From an uncultured Bacteroidaceae bacterium (GTDB taxonomy: Bacteria; Bacteroidota; Bacteroidia; Bacteroidales; Bacteroidaceae): a stretch of 64,000 bases of DNA. A program made the translations under genes and the position numbers. The notes under the pieces were generated by a model. The model saw nothing but the letters and a program-made list of their open reading frames with translations, was not told where the DNA came from and did not search any database. The stretch spans positions 1-64,000 of the forward strand of contig CAJOIE010000006.1 of the NCBI GenBank assembly GCA_905234605.1, read 5' to 3'. The number at the start of each line of letters is the position of its first letter. The stretch's first letter is position 1. This document shows positions 26,901-34,553 of this stretch, in pieces.

Positions 26901-28539
26901 CATTGGTGTCGTCGATGGCGGCTTGCAGCAGTGAGCCGCCGACGGTGGCTGTGCGCTGGCCGTTGGCATATATGTTGTACGCGCTGACGGGGTAGCTGCT
27001 GCCTGCCGGAGCCTGCCATGTCAGCGTGGACCCCTCGACGGCGAGGTTGCGTGGCACGGGCAGGGACGCTCCCGTGGCGGTGGTGGTGATGGTGGTCTTG
27101 GCTCCTGCCGAGGCTATGCTCATGCCGCCGTCGGCGATGGCAAAGGGCGTGGCAATGCCTTCGCGGTCGATGGTGTAGTCGACGATGTAGGCACTGTAGA
27201 TGTGGCCGCTGCCGACACTCCCTGAGCGTGTCTCAACACGGAAGAAGTACTTCAGCGGGGTGCCGTCGGCATAGCCTGAGGTGAGGTCGGTGAGGTCGTA
27301 GCCGAACTCCATGGGCTCGGTGTGCATCATGCCGTCGGCCCAGCGGCCGAGCATAGGCACCTCGGGGGCTGTGCCGCTGATGTCGTTGCCCTTGGCCTCG
27401 CCGCTGTACTGGAAGTGGCGCATCCATGTCTCCTTCTCGGGGGCGGTGGCAGAGAGGTCGGAGGCCACGCCCACGTAGAGGGCTATCTCCGAGCGGCGGT
27501 CGTAGTCCATGAGCAGCTTGATGGTGCGCAGCGGGCGGTAGTCGCGTCGTGGTGTGTAGTATTCAGGCATCCAGTAGCCTGTGGTGGTGTTGGTGGGGCG
27601 TGCCTCGGCGTATGGGCAGTAGATGAAGCCGTTGTTGCACCATCCGCTGCCCCATGAGTTGACCACAATCCATGCACCGAGCTCGTCTTTGTCGGGGTCG
27701 CCGTATGTGCCGTCATCGTCGAGGTCGAACTCTATGCGGTCGTCGTAGCCCACGATGGTGAGGGCATGGTCTATGCTGGAGCCCCAGGCCTTGACGTAGT
27801 ACTGGCCTGTGACGCCGAGGGCGTTGTTGGTCGGCGTGCTGCCTATTGCAGCCCATGTGCCGCCTGATGCCACGCCGACGCCCACTACGCCGCCAGTGGA
27901 GTAGGTGTCGTCGCCGCAATGGTTCCACAGGTAGTTCTTCACCAGCTCGCGCCCCTCGTCGGTGTCGAGGGCGTAGGGGAAGTTGGCATTGGTGACGATG
28001 CGGTTGTGCATGGCATTGAACCACTTGCTGTAGCCTTGCATCCAGCCGAAGTCGTTGTTGGTGTCTTCCTGGTATCCGAAGAGCTCGCTGTAGAGCAGGC
28101 CGCCGTAGTCCACTATGTTGGGGATGCCATTGTGTATGGCTATCTGCTCCTTGTCGTGGGTCTGACCATAGCTCTTGGTGTGCAGCCATGTGAAGTGGGT
28201 GGGGTAGACATTGCGCTCGTCGCTTGCGCTGACCCATCGTGATGCATTCATCTCGTGGGTGAACATGTAGTGCACTCGCGAGGCTGAGCCGCAGGAGCCG
28301 CCGCTCTGGTTGATGACGGAGGGGAAGGCTGAGGAGAGGGCGTTGTTCCAATGGTCGGGACGGGTGGAGCCTTGTGCCGCGCGGGTGGCTATGCGCTGCT
28401 GCATCTGCCGCACTTGGCGATGGTCGATGCGGGGGGCAGGGTTGTAGTCGGGATACTTGGTGCTATCCCATTTCACTGTCTGTGCAGCCAGACTGATGGT
28501 CATGGTCAGGGCTGCGCAGGTAAGGGTTAGTTTGTTCAT
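23953..28539 (-). CDS. Giant secreted papain-like (C1) peptidase with LamG and PKD domains
   Basis: A 1528-aa exported protein (MNKLTLTCAALTMTISLAAQ). Residues about 60-330 are a C1-type cysteine peptidase: oxyanion Gln78 and Cys83 in NQSGGSCGSASRVHYMF, His258 in SSIDHALTIVGYDD, Asn294 in AWIVVNSWGSGWCNNGF. Then come a fibronectin-like segment (PRNLAVEGSTLTWQAPAGSS), a LamG domain (about 590-770; YTIEFWAYPFSVN), three PKD-like domains (about 810-1075, e.g. WTFEGAQVTAASSVDAGATY), a second LamG (about 1090-1250; VTIEWWMYAGTQAE) and a beta domain. The end reads VYDLAGHTIYSALIDSQ then RKGIYVVGPSKVMVR, a Bacteroidetes sorting-like tail. Probably cell-surface proteolysis or adhesion. Substrate unknown. 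Confidence 0.85.
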   Translation of the reverse strand: MNKLTLTCAALTMTISLAAQTVKWDSTKYPDYNPAPRIDHRQVRQMQQRIATRAAQGSTRPDHWNNALSSAFPSVINQSGGSCGSASRVHYMFTHEMNASRWVSASDERNVYPTHFTWLHTKSYGQTHDKEQIAIHNGIPNIVDYGGLLYSELFGYQEDTNNDFGWMQGYSKWFNAMHNRIVTNANFPYALDTDEGRELVKNYLWNHCGDDTYSTGGVVGVGVASGGTWAAIGSTPTNNALGVTGQYYVKAWGSSIDHALTIVGYDDRIEFDLDDDGTYGDPDKDELGAWIVVNSWGSGWCNNGFIYCPYAEARPTNTTTGYWMPEYYTPRRDYRPLRTIKLLMDYDRRSEIALYVGVASDLSATAPEKETWMRHFQYSGEAKGNDISGTAPEVPMLGRWADGMMHTEPMEFGYDLTDLTSGYADGTPLKYFFRVETRSGSVGSGHIYSAYIVDYTIDREGIATPFAIADGGMSIASAGAKTTITTTATGASLPVPRNLAVEGSTLTWQAPAGSSYPVSAYNIYANGQRTATVGGSLLQAAIDDTNARYTVTATYRINGYDVESQPSGFALGGGMTTNVMANFARGTQFTVPDFTTSTQEAYTIEFWAYPFSVNSACMGIKASSGKFFFKVNASAKIEVGYDGGDYGVSTRSVQANKWQHFAIVVSGTSMKVYLNGTLAVSKTSGYSNSGISGSNALWFGKTEGTTTSYKEVCDAGWYGYFDELHIWNYARTQAEVTVSYRNPMLSPSLYAGLTHCYDLSAGTTNNGTYLTDIAGGHHAQLTTPDLFTQREAAYIQVGEPFYNVTSSAAFSVSNTTPVAGEAVVISSACSPSTTQWAWTVTGADVAESSAPCPVVTFTQAGQQTISLTATNLKGATATKTLKVNVAAASVPEPSFTVPEGTLRAGEHISFINTTPQPEGTSFEWTFEGAQVTAASSVDAGATYDAYGTYTVRLTATNAAGTRSTERQVTISKVAPEAAFNIHNNVALTGEKVYLEDATRFDAAEWTWSLSSSAETYIINGQNTSLTFDSPGVYDVSLIASNELGSTTASRARAIVVCNADGDRGLRFDADDDELVAASPLTAAQARVTIEWWMYAGTQAERCLGMGDSESTLLLTTDATGAMTLHKGGQSVTTPAGFVVTNEWHHYAVTNNSSTITFFRDGVSFHTATLSGNVPAMSQFRIGGTDAPVNGIIDELRVWKMALTATNIFRYCNAPLSTVASSIVLYYDFNQSSGNVADNSASALTGTRNNFGPDGDAWTSSKGIFFLNSKTAQSSNVTSTYLKNYQATFATDGTFVNGTSRFKALATGTTASPWVQENAVTTDGVTTGWHVDANKGSYLTLTTQWDGFAAEVNNLKLYQTVTLPAGVYELTATQGSYEWNPSGKYLAAAAGTGLPDINQLKASALGYAQCGSTCTFIITKDTQVSLGLVSSQSGYTCHTIKSLVLKKKAVTTLEPNNEVGIADATASATATLVARGGLGTISLSVSEPQRVDVYDLAGHTIYSALIDSQATIRVRKGIYVVGPSKVMVR

Positions 28540-28580
28540 AGCGTGGGGAGTGGGGGTTAGGCTGATGGTGATATAGGGGG

Positions 28581-28634
28581 ATAGGAACTACAGGAGCTAT
28601 AGGAACTATAGTCACTATAGGCCCTATTAAGTCT
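28581..28634. repeat. 9-bp tandem array ATAGGAACT and variants, six units
   Basis: Units ATAGGAACT, ACAGGAGCT, ATAGGAACT, ATAGTCACT, ATAGGCCCT, ATTAAGTCT. Same CTATAGnnn family as 4162-4197, and again between two minus-strand genes. It runs into the dsbD stop codon at 28633-28635. Confidence 0.75.
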
Positions 28635-30699
28635 ATTTAGGGTGGTTGAAGCGTTTGAGGCCGCTTTCGAGCCAGTGGCAGAAGCGGTCGATGTCCTCGT
28701 TGTAGCTGTAGGAGGCAGCCAGAGGACGGGCTTCGTGGTCAAGCAGGACATAGAAGGGCTGTGTCTGTGCTCCGAACTTGGTGCGTTGCAGGTAGCTCCA
28801 GCGGTCGCCCACGGTGCGCAGGCGGCGTGTGGTGCCGTCGGCCTCGGTGACTTCGACGGGCGAGGCGAGTGGAGTCTTGTCGTCGACGTAGAGGGAGATG
28901 AGCACGTAGTCTTCTGTCATGTGCCGGCGCACACGGCTGTCGGGCCATACGGCGGCTTCCATCTTGCGGCAGTTCACGCAGCCGAAGCCTGTGAAGTCGA
29001 GCATCACGGGCTTGCCTGAACGCTGCGCGGCGGCCATGCCCTCGTCGTAGTCGGTGTAGACAGCTTCCACGCTGTGCTCGTCGAGTGTGAAGTCCTGTGT
29101 CCACATGGGCGGGGCAAAGGCGCTGACGGCTTTGCAGGGTGCTCCCCACAGGCCGGGCACCATGTAGAGGGCAAAGGCCAGCACGCAGAGTGCGCCGAGG
29201 AAGCGTGGCACTCCGATGCGCGGGCGCACTATGATGTTGCCTTCGTCGTCGTATTCGTCTTCATCGTGTGGCAGGCGTATCCATCCGAGCAGGTAGAAGC
29301 CCATGAGCGCGAAAATGAGTATCCACAGGCAGAGGAAGGTCTCGCGGTCGAGCAGGCGCCAGCCGTAGGCAAGGTCGGCCACGGAGAGGAACTTGAGCGC
29401 GAAGGCCAGTTCCACCAATCCGAGCACCACCTTGATGACGTTCATCCATCCGCCGCTCTTGGGCAGGCTCTTGAGCCATGTCGGGAACAGGGCAAAGAGT
29501 GTGAATGGCGCGGCGAGGGCTATGGCAAAGCCCAGCATGCCTATGGTGGGTGCCACGACGCTGCCGCTGGTGACCATGTCCACGAGCAGTAGGCCTATGA
29601 TGGGGCCGGTGCATGAGAACGACACGAGCACGAGTGTGGCGGCCATGAAGAATATGGAGAGCAGGCCGCTGGTCTGTGAGGCTTTGGCGTCGAGGCGTGT
29701 GCTCCACGATGATGGCAGGGTGAGCTCGAAGCCGCCGAGAAAAGAGGCTGCGAACACCACGAGCAGTGCGAAGAGGAAGAGGTTGAAGACGGCGTTGGTG
29801 CTGAGTGCATTGAGCGACGATGGTCCCCATATCAGTGTCACCATCAGGCCGAGTCCCACGTAGATTACTATTATCGAGAGCCCGTAGAGCATGGCGTCGC
29901 GTAAGCCTTCGCGGCGTGCGTCCTTGGAGCGTTTGAGGAAGAAGCTCACGGTCATGGGTATGATGGGCCACACGCATGGCGTCAGCAATGCTATGAGCCC
30001 GCCTGCCATGCCGAGCAGGAATATGGCCCAGAGTGAGCGCTCGTTGGTGGCAGTGTCTGCATCGAGGGCATGCAGCTCGGCAATGACAGGTGTCCAGAGT
30101 GCTCCTGCCTCTCGCGCGGCACCGCTCTCACTCACGGCCTCCTCTGTGTGAGCGTCGGGCATGTCGTGAGGGGTGGCTTCCTGTGGCTTCTCTGCCTCGG
30201 GTGAGGCTTTGACGGGTGCGGAGGCCGTTGTGGCGGCTACCTTAAAGTCGAACTCCACGGGTGTGGGAGGCAGGCATGCCTCGTCGTTGCATGCGCCATA
30301 CTCGATGTAGCCTTGGGCGTGCCAGGCACCGTTGCCGGTGAGGCGCAGGCGCTGGCTGGCTGTGGCGCGGTGCTCCACATAGGTCACCTCGCAGCCGAAG
30401 ATGGGGTCGTCCTGCCGTGTAGGCGCGGGGCTGAGCGTGATGGCCCCTGCGGTGGCTACACCCTCGGCTGTCTCGAGGTGGAAGGTCATTGGCGTGGGGC
30501 CTCCGTCGTTGTCGGGACCATAGACGTGCCATCCTTCGGCTATGTCGAAGGTGACGGTGATGTCGACCATGTCGTCGTGACCGCTCACGGCCGTCTGCCT
30601 GACGGAGGTGCGGATAGGCATCAGGCCAGACCCCTGGGCCCATGTGCCCATTGCGGCGAAGAGGGTCAGGATGGTGATGATGGTGTGTCGCATATACAT
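28633..30699 (-). CDS. dsbD: Thiol:disulfide interchange protein DsbD family
   Basis: A 688-aa membrane protein carrying electrons from cytosolic thioredoxin to the periplasm. Signal peptide (MYMRHTIITILTLFAAMGTWAQ; start may be the second Met). The DsbD-alpha-like domain (about 25-150) has the Cys pair context YGACNDEACLPPTPVEF. The membrane domain (about 205-480) has the two redox Cys in LIALLTPCVWPIIPMT and VSFSCTGPIIGLLL. The C-terminal thioredoxin domain has FGCVNCRKMEAAVW (CxxC). All three Cys pairs are present, as in complete DsbD. Periplasmic clients could be the many secreted proteins encoded nearby (inference). Confidence 0.93.
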   Translation of the reverse strand: MYMRHTIITILTLFAAMGTWAQGSGLMPIRTSVRQTAVSGHDDMVDITVTFDIAEGWHVYGPDNDGGPTPMTFHLETAEGVATAGAITLSPAPTRQDDPIFGCEVTYVEHRATASQRLRLTGNGAWHAQGYIEYGACNDEACLPPTPVEFDFKVAATTASAPVKASPEAEKPQEATPHDMPDAHTEEAVSESGAAREAGALWTPVIAELHALDADTATNERSLWAIFLLGMAGGLIALLTPCVWPIIPMTVSFFLKRSKDARREGLRDAMLYGLSIIVIYVGLGLMVTLIWGPSSLNALSTNAVFNLFLFALLVVFAASFLGGFELTLPSSWSTRLDAKASQTSGLLSIFFMAATLVLVSFSCTGPIIGLLLVDMVTSGSVVAPTIGMLGFAIALAAPFTLFALFPTWLKSLPKSGGWMNVIKVVLGLVELAFALKFLSVADLAYGWRLLDRETFLCLWILIFALMGFYLLGWIRLPHDEDEYDDEGNIIVRPRIGVPRFLGALCVLAFALYMVPGLWGAPCKAVSAFAPPMWTQDFTLDEHSVEAVYTDYDEGMAAAQRSGKPVMLDFTGFGCVNCRKMEAAVWPDSRVRRHMTEDYVLISLYVDDKTPLASPVEVTEADGTTRRLRTVGDRWSYLQRTKFGAQTQPFYVLLDHEARPLAASYSYNEDIDRFCHWLESGLKRFNHPK

Positions 30700-30751
30700 A
30701 TATTAGCGTGTAAAAGTAAGGCAATCTCCGTGTGTGGCCAAACTAATTGCC

Positions 30752-30759
30752 TACTTTTG
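30752..30759 (+). promoter_or_regulatory. -7 box of tcdA
   Basis: Plus-strand TACTTTTG fits TAnnTTTG. The predicted start is about 30764, which leaves almost no leader for an ATG at 30771 and about 35 bases for the ATG at 30798; this supports the latter. A near match TACTTTTA for dsbD lies on the opposite strand around 30707-30714. Confidence 0.5.
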
Positions 30760-30797
30760 CCTCCCGAAGCATGATAGACACATATCCCGACTTACAC

Positions 30798-31625
30798 ATG
30801 AGCATTGAGAAGGCCATCTATAACCGTGCGTCGCTGCTTGTGGGCGATGCTGTGATGGCGCGCCTGGCCGCCGTGCGCGTCATCGTCTTCGGCGTGGGCG
30901 GCGTGGGCAGCTGGTGTGCCGAGAGCCTCGTGCGCAGCGGGGTGACGCACGTCACCATCGTAGACTCCGACCGTGTGTGCGTCACCAACGTGAACCGTCA
31001 GTGCATGGCCACGATGCGCACCATAGGCATGGTCAAGGTCGAAGCCATGAAGGCCAGGCTGTTAGAGATAAACCCTCGAGCAGAGGTCGAAGCCGTGCAA
31101 GCCATCTACTCGGCAGAGACACGCGCCTCGTTCCACCTTGAGGACTACGACTTCGTGATTGATGCGATAGACTCCCTCGAGTGCAAGGCCGAGCTCATAC
31201 GCCATGCCACGTCGCTGCCCCGCACCACCACTCTCTTCTCCTCCATGGGTGCAGCCTTGAAGATGGACCCTACGCAGGTGCGCGTGGATGAGTTCTGGCA
31301 AGTGAAGGGCTGTCCGCTTGCCCGTGCCCTGCGGCAGAAGTTCAAGCGGCAGCACGACTTCCCACGCCGCAAGTTCTGCGTGGTCTACTCGCCGGAGGTG
31401 CTGCCCAACCTCGGGCAGGCGGCCTCGTGCGGCACCGCGGCCTGCATGTGTCCCAAGGCTGCTGTCGGCCCCGGACGGCAGGACTTGCTCAACCATGAGT
31501 GGTGCTCGCAGAAGGCGCAGCTCAACGGCACCATGGCCCACACCACGGCGCAGTTCGGCTTCATGCTCGCAGGCCTCGTGGTGCAGACAGTCTATCGCGC
31601 GACGCTGTCGGCGCAGCCCGACTGA
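30798..31625 (+). CDS. tcdA: tRNA threonylcarbamoyladenosine dehydratase (ThiF/E1-like)
   Basis: An E1-like ATP-dependent enzyme that cyclises t6A to ct6A at tRNA position 37. The 275-aa product from MSIEKAIYNRASLLVGDAVM has the nucleotide-binding VIVFGVGGVGSWCAESLVRS, the DSDRVCVTNVNRQ adenylation motif, IDAIDSLECKAELI, and a Cys-rich ASCGTAACMCPKAA segment near the end. An ATG at 30771 would add nine residues. Lone plus-strand gene between dsbD and the kinases, with its own promoter. MoeB/ThiF alternatives are less likely because no ThiS/MoaD partner is nearby. Confidence 0.87.
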   Translation: MSIEKAIYNRASLLVGDAVMARLAAVRVIVFGVGGVGSWCAESLVRSGVTHVTIVDSDRVCVTNVNRQCMATMRTIGMVKVEAMKARLLEINPRAEVEAVQAIYSAETRASFHLEDYDFVIDAIDSLECKAELIRHATSLPRTTTLFSSMGAALKMDPTQVRVDEFWQVKGCPLARALRQKFKRQHDFPRRKFCVVYSPEVLPNLGQAASCGTAACMCPKAAVGPGRQDLLNHEWCSQKAQLNGTMAHTTAQFGFMLAGLVVQTVYRATLSAQPD

Positions 31626-31631
31626 CCAACA

Positions 31632-31677
31632 CCCTGCATGGTGAACGCCAAATACCCTGCATGCTGCCTGTCTTCAG
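31632..31677. repeat. CCCTGCATG direct repeat, 2 copies at 23-bp spacing
   Basis: CCCTGCATG starts at 31632 and 31655, 23 bp apart, just downstream of tcdA. The second copy forms the left arm of the hairpin 31654-31687. Same family as 39952-40040 and 58828-58882. Confidence 0.6.
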
Positions 31678-31687
31678 CGTGCAGGGT
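31654..31687 (+). terminator. Stem-loop after tcdA
   Basis: ACCCTGCATGC / GCGTGCAGGGT, 11-bp stem with one wobble, followed on the plus strand by GTTTGTG; about 30 bases past the tcdA stop. Probable terminator. Confidence 0.5.
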
Positions 31688-31779
31688 GTTTGTGCAGGTT
31701 GGTGCAGGGAGTTTCGCGCCGACCGTCGCATGGCGTGTCGTTGCGCCTGCTTATGCAGTCCGCCGTAGGAGGGCAGACA

Positions 31780-31799
31780 GCCGGCCTATGATGGCCGGC
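31780..31799 (-). terminator. GC-rich hairpin after the kinase genes
   Basis: GCCGGCC / GGCCGGC with a 6-base loop, about 100 bases past the minus-strand kinase stop, in the 275-bp convergent gap. No T-run, so the terminator role is uncertain. Confidence 0.35.
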
Positions 31800-31900
31800 C
31801 AGCTCTCGGTGGAGGCATCCATGCATAATGGCCTGTGCCGTGGCAGGCAGCGCACATCAGCCTGTCCGTGCAGGACGCAGTGCAACATGGAGCGGCAGCT

Positions 31901-32530
31901 TCAGCGGGATGTGGCTAATGGGAAGAGGCCGTACAGCTCGGCGTCGATGCGGTCGGTGATTTGCTGGAAGTCGTGCGGGTTCTCGCCAAACTTGCATGTG
32001 TCGCCGTCGATGATGAAGAGCGGACCGGTGTAGGAGGCTATCCACTCCTCGTAGCGGGCGTTGAGGCCTTGCAGGTAGTCTATGCGTATGCTCTGCTCGT
32101 AGTCGCGGCCACGTTTCTGTATCTGCTGGATGAGGTTGGGAATGGTGGAGCGGATGTATATCATCAGGTCGGGCAGCTTCACCAACGAAATCATCAGGTC
32201 GAAGAGGTCGCGGTAGTTGTCGAAGTCGCGGTCGCTCATCATGCCCATGTCGTGGAGGTTGGGGGCAAAGATGCGTGCATCCTCGAATATGGTGCGGTCC
32301 TGGATGATGGTGTCGCTGCTGCGCCCTATCTCGACCACGTCCTTGAAGCGTTTGTTGAGGAAGTAGACCTGAAGGTTGAAACTCCAGCGTGGCATGTCCT
32401 TGTAGAAGTCATCGAGGTATGGGTTATGCTCCACGCTCTCGAAGTTGGGAGTCCATCCGTAGTGGGCGGCGAGCATCTTGGTGAGTGTGGTCTTGCCGCA
32501 CCCAATGTTTCCGGCTATGGCGATGTGCAT
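31901..32530 (-). CDS. Deoxynucleoside kinase, copy 1
   Basis: A 209-aa dNK-family kinase (dAK/dGK type) that phosphorylates deoxynucleosides for salvage. P-loop GNIGCGKT (7-14), the substrate-site DRTIFED (DR-x-x-x-E/D), and the lid region IQKRGRDYEQSIRIDYLQGL. It is a paralogue of the next upstream gene with the same length and roughly half identical residues by eye. It is encoded 112 bases after that gene on the same strand, so probably co-transcribed. Base specificity cannot be told from sequence alone. Confidence 0.9.
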   Translation of the reverse strand: MHIAIAGNIGCGKTTLTKMLAAHYGWTPNFESVEHNPYLDDFYKDMPRWSFNLQVYFLNKRFKDVVEIGRSSDTIIQDRTIFEDARIFAPNLHDMGMMSDRDFDNYRDLFDLMISLVKLPDLMIYIRSTIPNLIQQIQKRGRDYEQSIRIDYLQGLNARYEEWIASYTGPLFIIDGDTCKFGENPHDFQQITDRIDAELYGLFPLATSR

Positions 32531-32642
32531 GGGGGTGAGTTGAAAGGTGAGAGTCGAAGGGATTATGGTGCCTGCGGCACGGTGAGAGGCTCGGGCCCAG
32601 GCTGAGGGGTGTGGGGCTCGGGTCCAGGCGGAGGGTGAGAGG

Positions 32643-33272
32643 TTAGGCCCCGACGGAGGGGAAGAGGCCGAAGAGCTCAGTGTCTATGCGGTCGATGATG
32701 CCTGCAAAGTCGGCAGGCCTGTGCTGGTAGTCGAGATTGTCCACCTCGATGGTGAGCACCTTGCCGCGGTAATGCTTATAGATGAAGTCTTCGTAGAGAG
32801 TGTTGAGGTTGCGCAGGTAGTCGAGAGGCATGCTCTGCTCGTAGTCGCGCCCGCGACGCTGTATGTTGGTCACCAGGTGCGGCACCGAGGCGCGCAGGTA
32901 TATCATCAGGTCAGGGTAGCGCACGATGGAGGTCATCTGTTCGAAGAGCTCCATGTAGGTCGTGAAGTCGCGCTCGGAGAGGTTGCCCATGGCATAGTTG
33001 TTCTGTGTGAACACATAGACACCTTCATATATGGAACGGTCCTGGATGATGGTCTCAGCTGTCGTGGCAAGCTGCATGAGGTCCTTGAAGCGCTCCTTGA
33101 GGAAGTATACCTCAAGGGCGAAGCTCCATCGTGGGATGTCCTTGTAGTAGTCCTCTAAATATGGATTATAGTCCACGGCCTCAAAGTGCGGCTTCCAGCC
33201 GTAGTGCATGGCCAGCATGTTGGTGAGGGTTGTCTTGCCGCTGCCTATGTTACCTGCTATGGCTATGTGCAT
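32643..33272 (-). CDS. Deoxynucleoside kinase, copy 2
   Basis: A 209-aa paralogue beginning MHIAIAGNIGSGKTTLTNML. The start at 33272 was chosen because it aligns with copy 1; an upstream in-frame ATG would add 30 residues with no homology. It has P-loop GNIGSGKT, DRSIYEG and IQRRGRDYEQSMPLDYLRNL. Two specialised kinases in tandem (for example purine versus pyrimidine deoxynucleosides, or a heterodimer) are known for this family in other bacteria. The DRSIYEG versus DRTIFED difference at the substrate site fits divergent specificity (inference). Confidence 0.9.
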   Translation of the reverse strand: MHIAIAGNIGSGKTTLTNMLAMHYGWKPHFEAVDYNPYLEDYYKDIPRWSFALEVYFLKERFKDLMQLATTAETIIQDRSIYEGVYVFTQNNYAMGNLSERDFTTYMELFEQMTSIVRYPDLMIYLRASVPHLVTNIQRRGRDYEQSMPLDYLRNLNTLYEDFIYKHYRGKVLTIEVDNLDYQHRPADFAGIIDRIDTELFGLFPSVGA

Positions 33273-33351
33273 GGGTTGAGTTGAGGGTTGAGTGTTGAAG
33301 GTTCTACGCGTGCCGTGGCGATACAGGCACCGTGCACTTGGCTGTGCCGGT

Positions 33352-34008
33352 CTATATGGCAAACATTATCTTGAACGTGCCTCCCCATCCCACACCGTCG
33401 GCATTGCGGCCGTAGCCGGGGATGTACCACGGCAGGCCATGCTCGGAGGCGTGTTGTGAGACCTTGAGCTTGAAGCGCATGTCCCAGCCCACGCTGACGA
33501 AGCTCACCAGGCGTGTCTCCAGCCCGATGCACACCTCGGCCCAGTGGGCACTGCCGGCAAGCGAGTGCTCGCGGTAGGGACGGCTCTCGCCCCAGTAAGG
33601 GTCGGTGAGCGGAACGGGCGAGTCGAGGTCGTAGTCGTAGCGGGAGAAACCGTAGCGCAGCCCCAGCATCAGGCGGTTGCCCTCATGGAGGTGCACCATG
33701 TTGTAGTCCATGCCCAGACGTATGTAGGGCGCCGTCAGGCTGCAGCGGTTGTCGAGCTCGCGCCCTTCATGGTCGCAGCGTCCGAGGCCCAGCTCGCAGA
33801 TAGGGAAGAAGCGGTCGTGCAGCCCGATGCGTGCAAAGGCCTCTAACTGCGACCAGTCAGAGCCTGCCGCTTGCATCACAGGGCCCACAATGTCGGCTCC
33901 GATGGCTACGCCGCTGAACAACGGCGGCTGGCGCTCCGGCTCGGCAGAGCGCAGGTGGCAGCAGGCGAGGAGCGACAGGGCGGTTATGATGAGGCTCTTA
34001 CGGGTCAT
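33352..34008 (-). CDS. DUF6048 family outer-membrane-barrel-like protein
   Basis: A 218-aa exported protein (MTRKSLIITALSLLACCHLR, signal peptide). The rest alternates aromatic/hydrophobic beta strands (SLTAPYIRLGMDYNMVHL, RLMLGLRYGFSRYDYDLDSP, AEVCIGLETRLVSFVSVGWD, ending TFKIMFAI with a terminal Ile), typical of a small outer-membrane beta-barrel. I recall this architecture as DUF6048, normally next to DUF6452, and the same pairing is seen here: its ATG overlaps the DUF6452 stop by four bases. Function unknown. Confidence 0.7.
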   Translation of the reverse strand: MTRKSLIITALSLLACCHLRSAEPERQPPLFSGVAIGADIVGPVMQAAGSDWSQLEAFARIGLHDRFFPICELGLGRCDHEGRELDNRCSLTAPYIRLGMDYNMVHLHEGNRLMLGLRYGFSRYDYDLDSPVPLTDPYWGESRPYREHSLAGSAHWAEVCIGLETRLVSFVSVGWDMRFKLKVSQHASEHGLPWYIPGYGRNADGVGWGGTFKIMFAI

Positions 34009-34553
34009 TGTGTGCGGACATAAATGGCGACGTTGGTGCCGCTGTCGTAGGTGATTGCGGCATCCATGACAGCAACGGTGTCTATGAGGTGGCGCGTGCT
34101 TTCCACTCCTTCTATGCGGTGCCATACGTGCACGGGGCACGACGGGTCGTCGAAGTGGGTATATGAATGCTTGTGCATGTAGATGGTGTCGTAGCCCACG
34201 AGGCCGTCGGCACTGGCAAAGCGCAGCAGCAGCGAGTCGGTGCCGGCATAGTAGCTCACGGGCAGGCTCATGGCCGACTGTCCGTACCACTTGTTGAGCA
34301 GCACCACGTCGGTGCCCAGGATGGTCACCGTCAGCGTGTCGGCGATGGTCACTGCCGACGGCGTTGCAGAAAGCGAGCCGTCATCGTCGCGCTCAGAGGC
34401 ATAGAAGACATAGTCGGCAGCCACGGTGTTGTTGAGCGGGCACGTCACTTGCTCGCAACTGCCGAGCGCGAGGCTGCATGCAGCTGCCACGGCGGCAAGA
34501 GCATGTGCACAGCGTGGCCGGCGGCTATATCTCTTCTGCAATCTGGTAGTCAT
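34005..34553 (-). CDS. DUF6452 family lipoprotein
   Basis: A 182-aa protein whose N-terminus (MTTRLQKRYSRRPRCAHALA then AVAAACSLALGSC) is a lipoprotein signal with an unusually long basic lead and lipobox LGSC. The mature part is a beta-rich domain (YVFYASERDDDGSLSATPSA; LVGYDTIYMHKHSYTHFDDP). The first 29 bases overlap the end of the glycosyltransferase gene, and its stop overlaps the DUF6048 start (ATGA), so the three form one translational unit. Function unknown. Confidence 0.7.
   Translation of the reverse strand: MTTRLQKRYSRRPRCAHALAAVAAACSLALGSCEQVTCPLNNTVAADYVFYASERDDDGSLSATPSAVTIADTLTVTILGTDVVLLNKWYGQSAMSLPVSYYAGTDSLLLRFASADGLVGYDTIYMHKHSYTHFDDPSCPVHVWHRIEGVESTRHLIDTVAVMDAAITYDSGTNVAIYVRTQ

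Noticed and set aside
23953..28539. Catalytic-site loss in the C1 peptidase (Ala at the papain Cys25 position)
   Set aside because: The apparent Ala depends on aligning the first Cys to papain Cys22. Aligning Cys83 directly before the helix GSASRVHYM puts it at the catalytic place, with His258 and Asn294 intact.
28557..28751. Small minus-strand frame over the dsbD 3' end and the 9-bp array
   Set aside because: Its Ser/Tyr repeats come from translating the 9-bp array; the rest is the dsbD coding region in another frame.
31740..31900. Riboswitch-like structure upstream of or behind the kinase genes
   Set aside because: Only one GC-rich hairpin is present and it lies after, not before, the kinase genes; no known aptamer core is recognisable.
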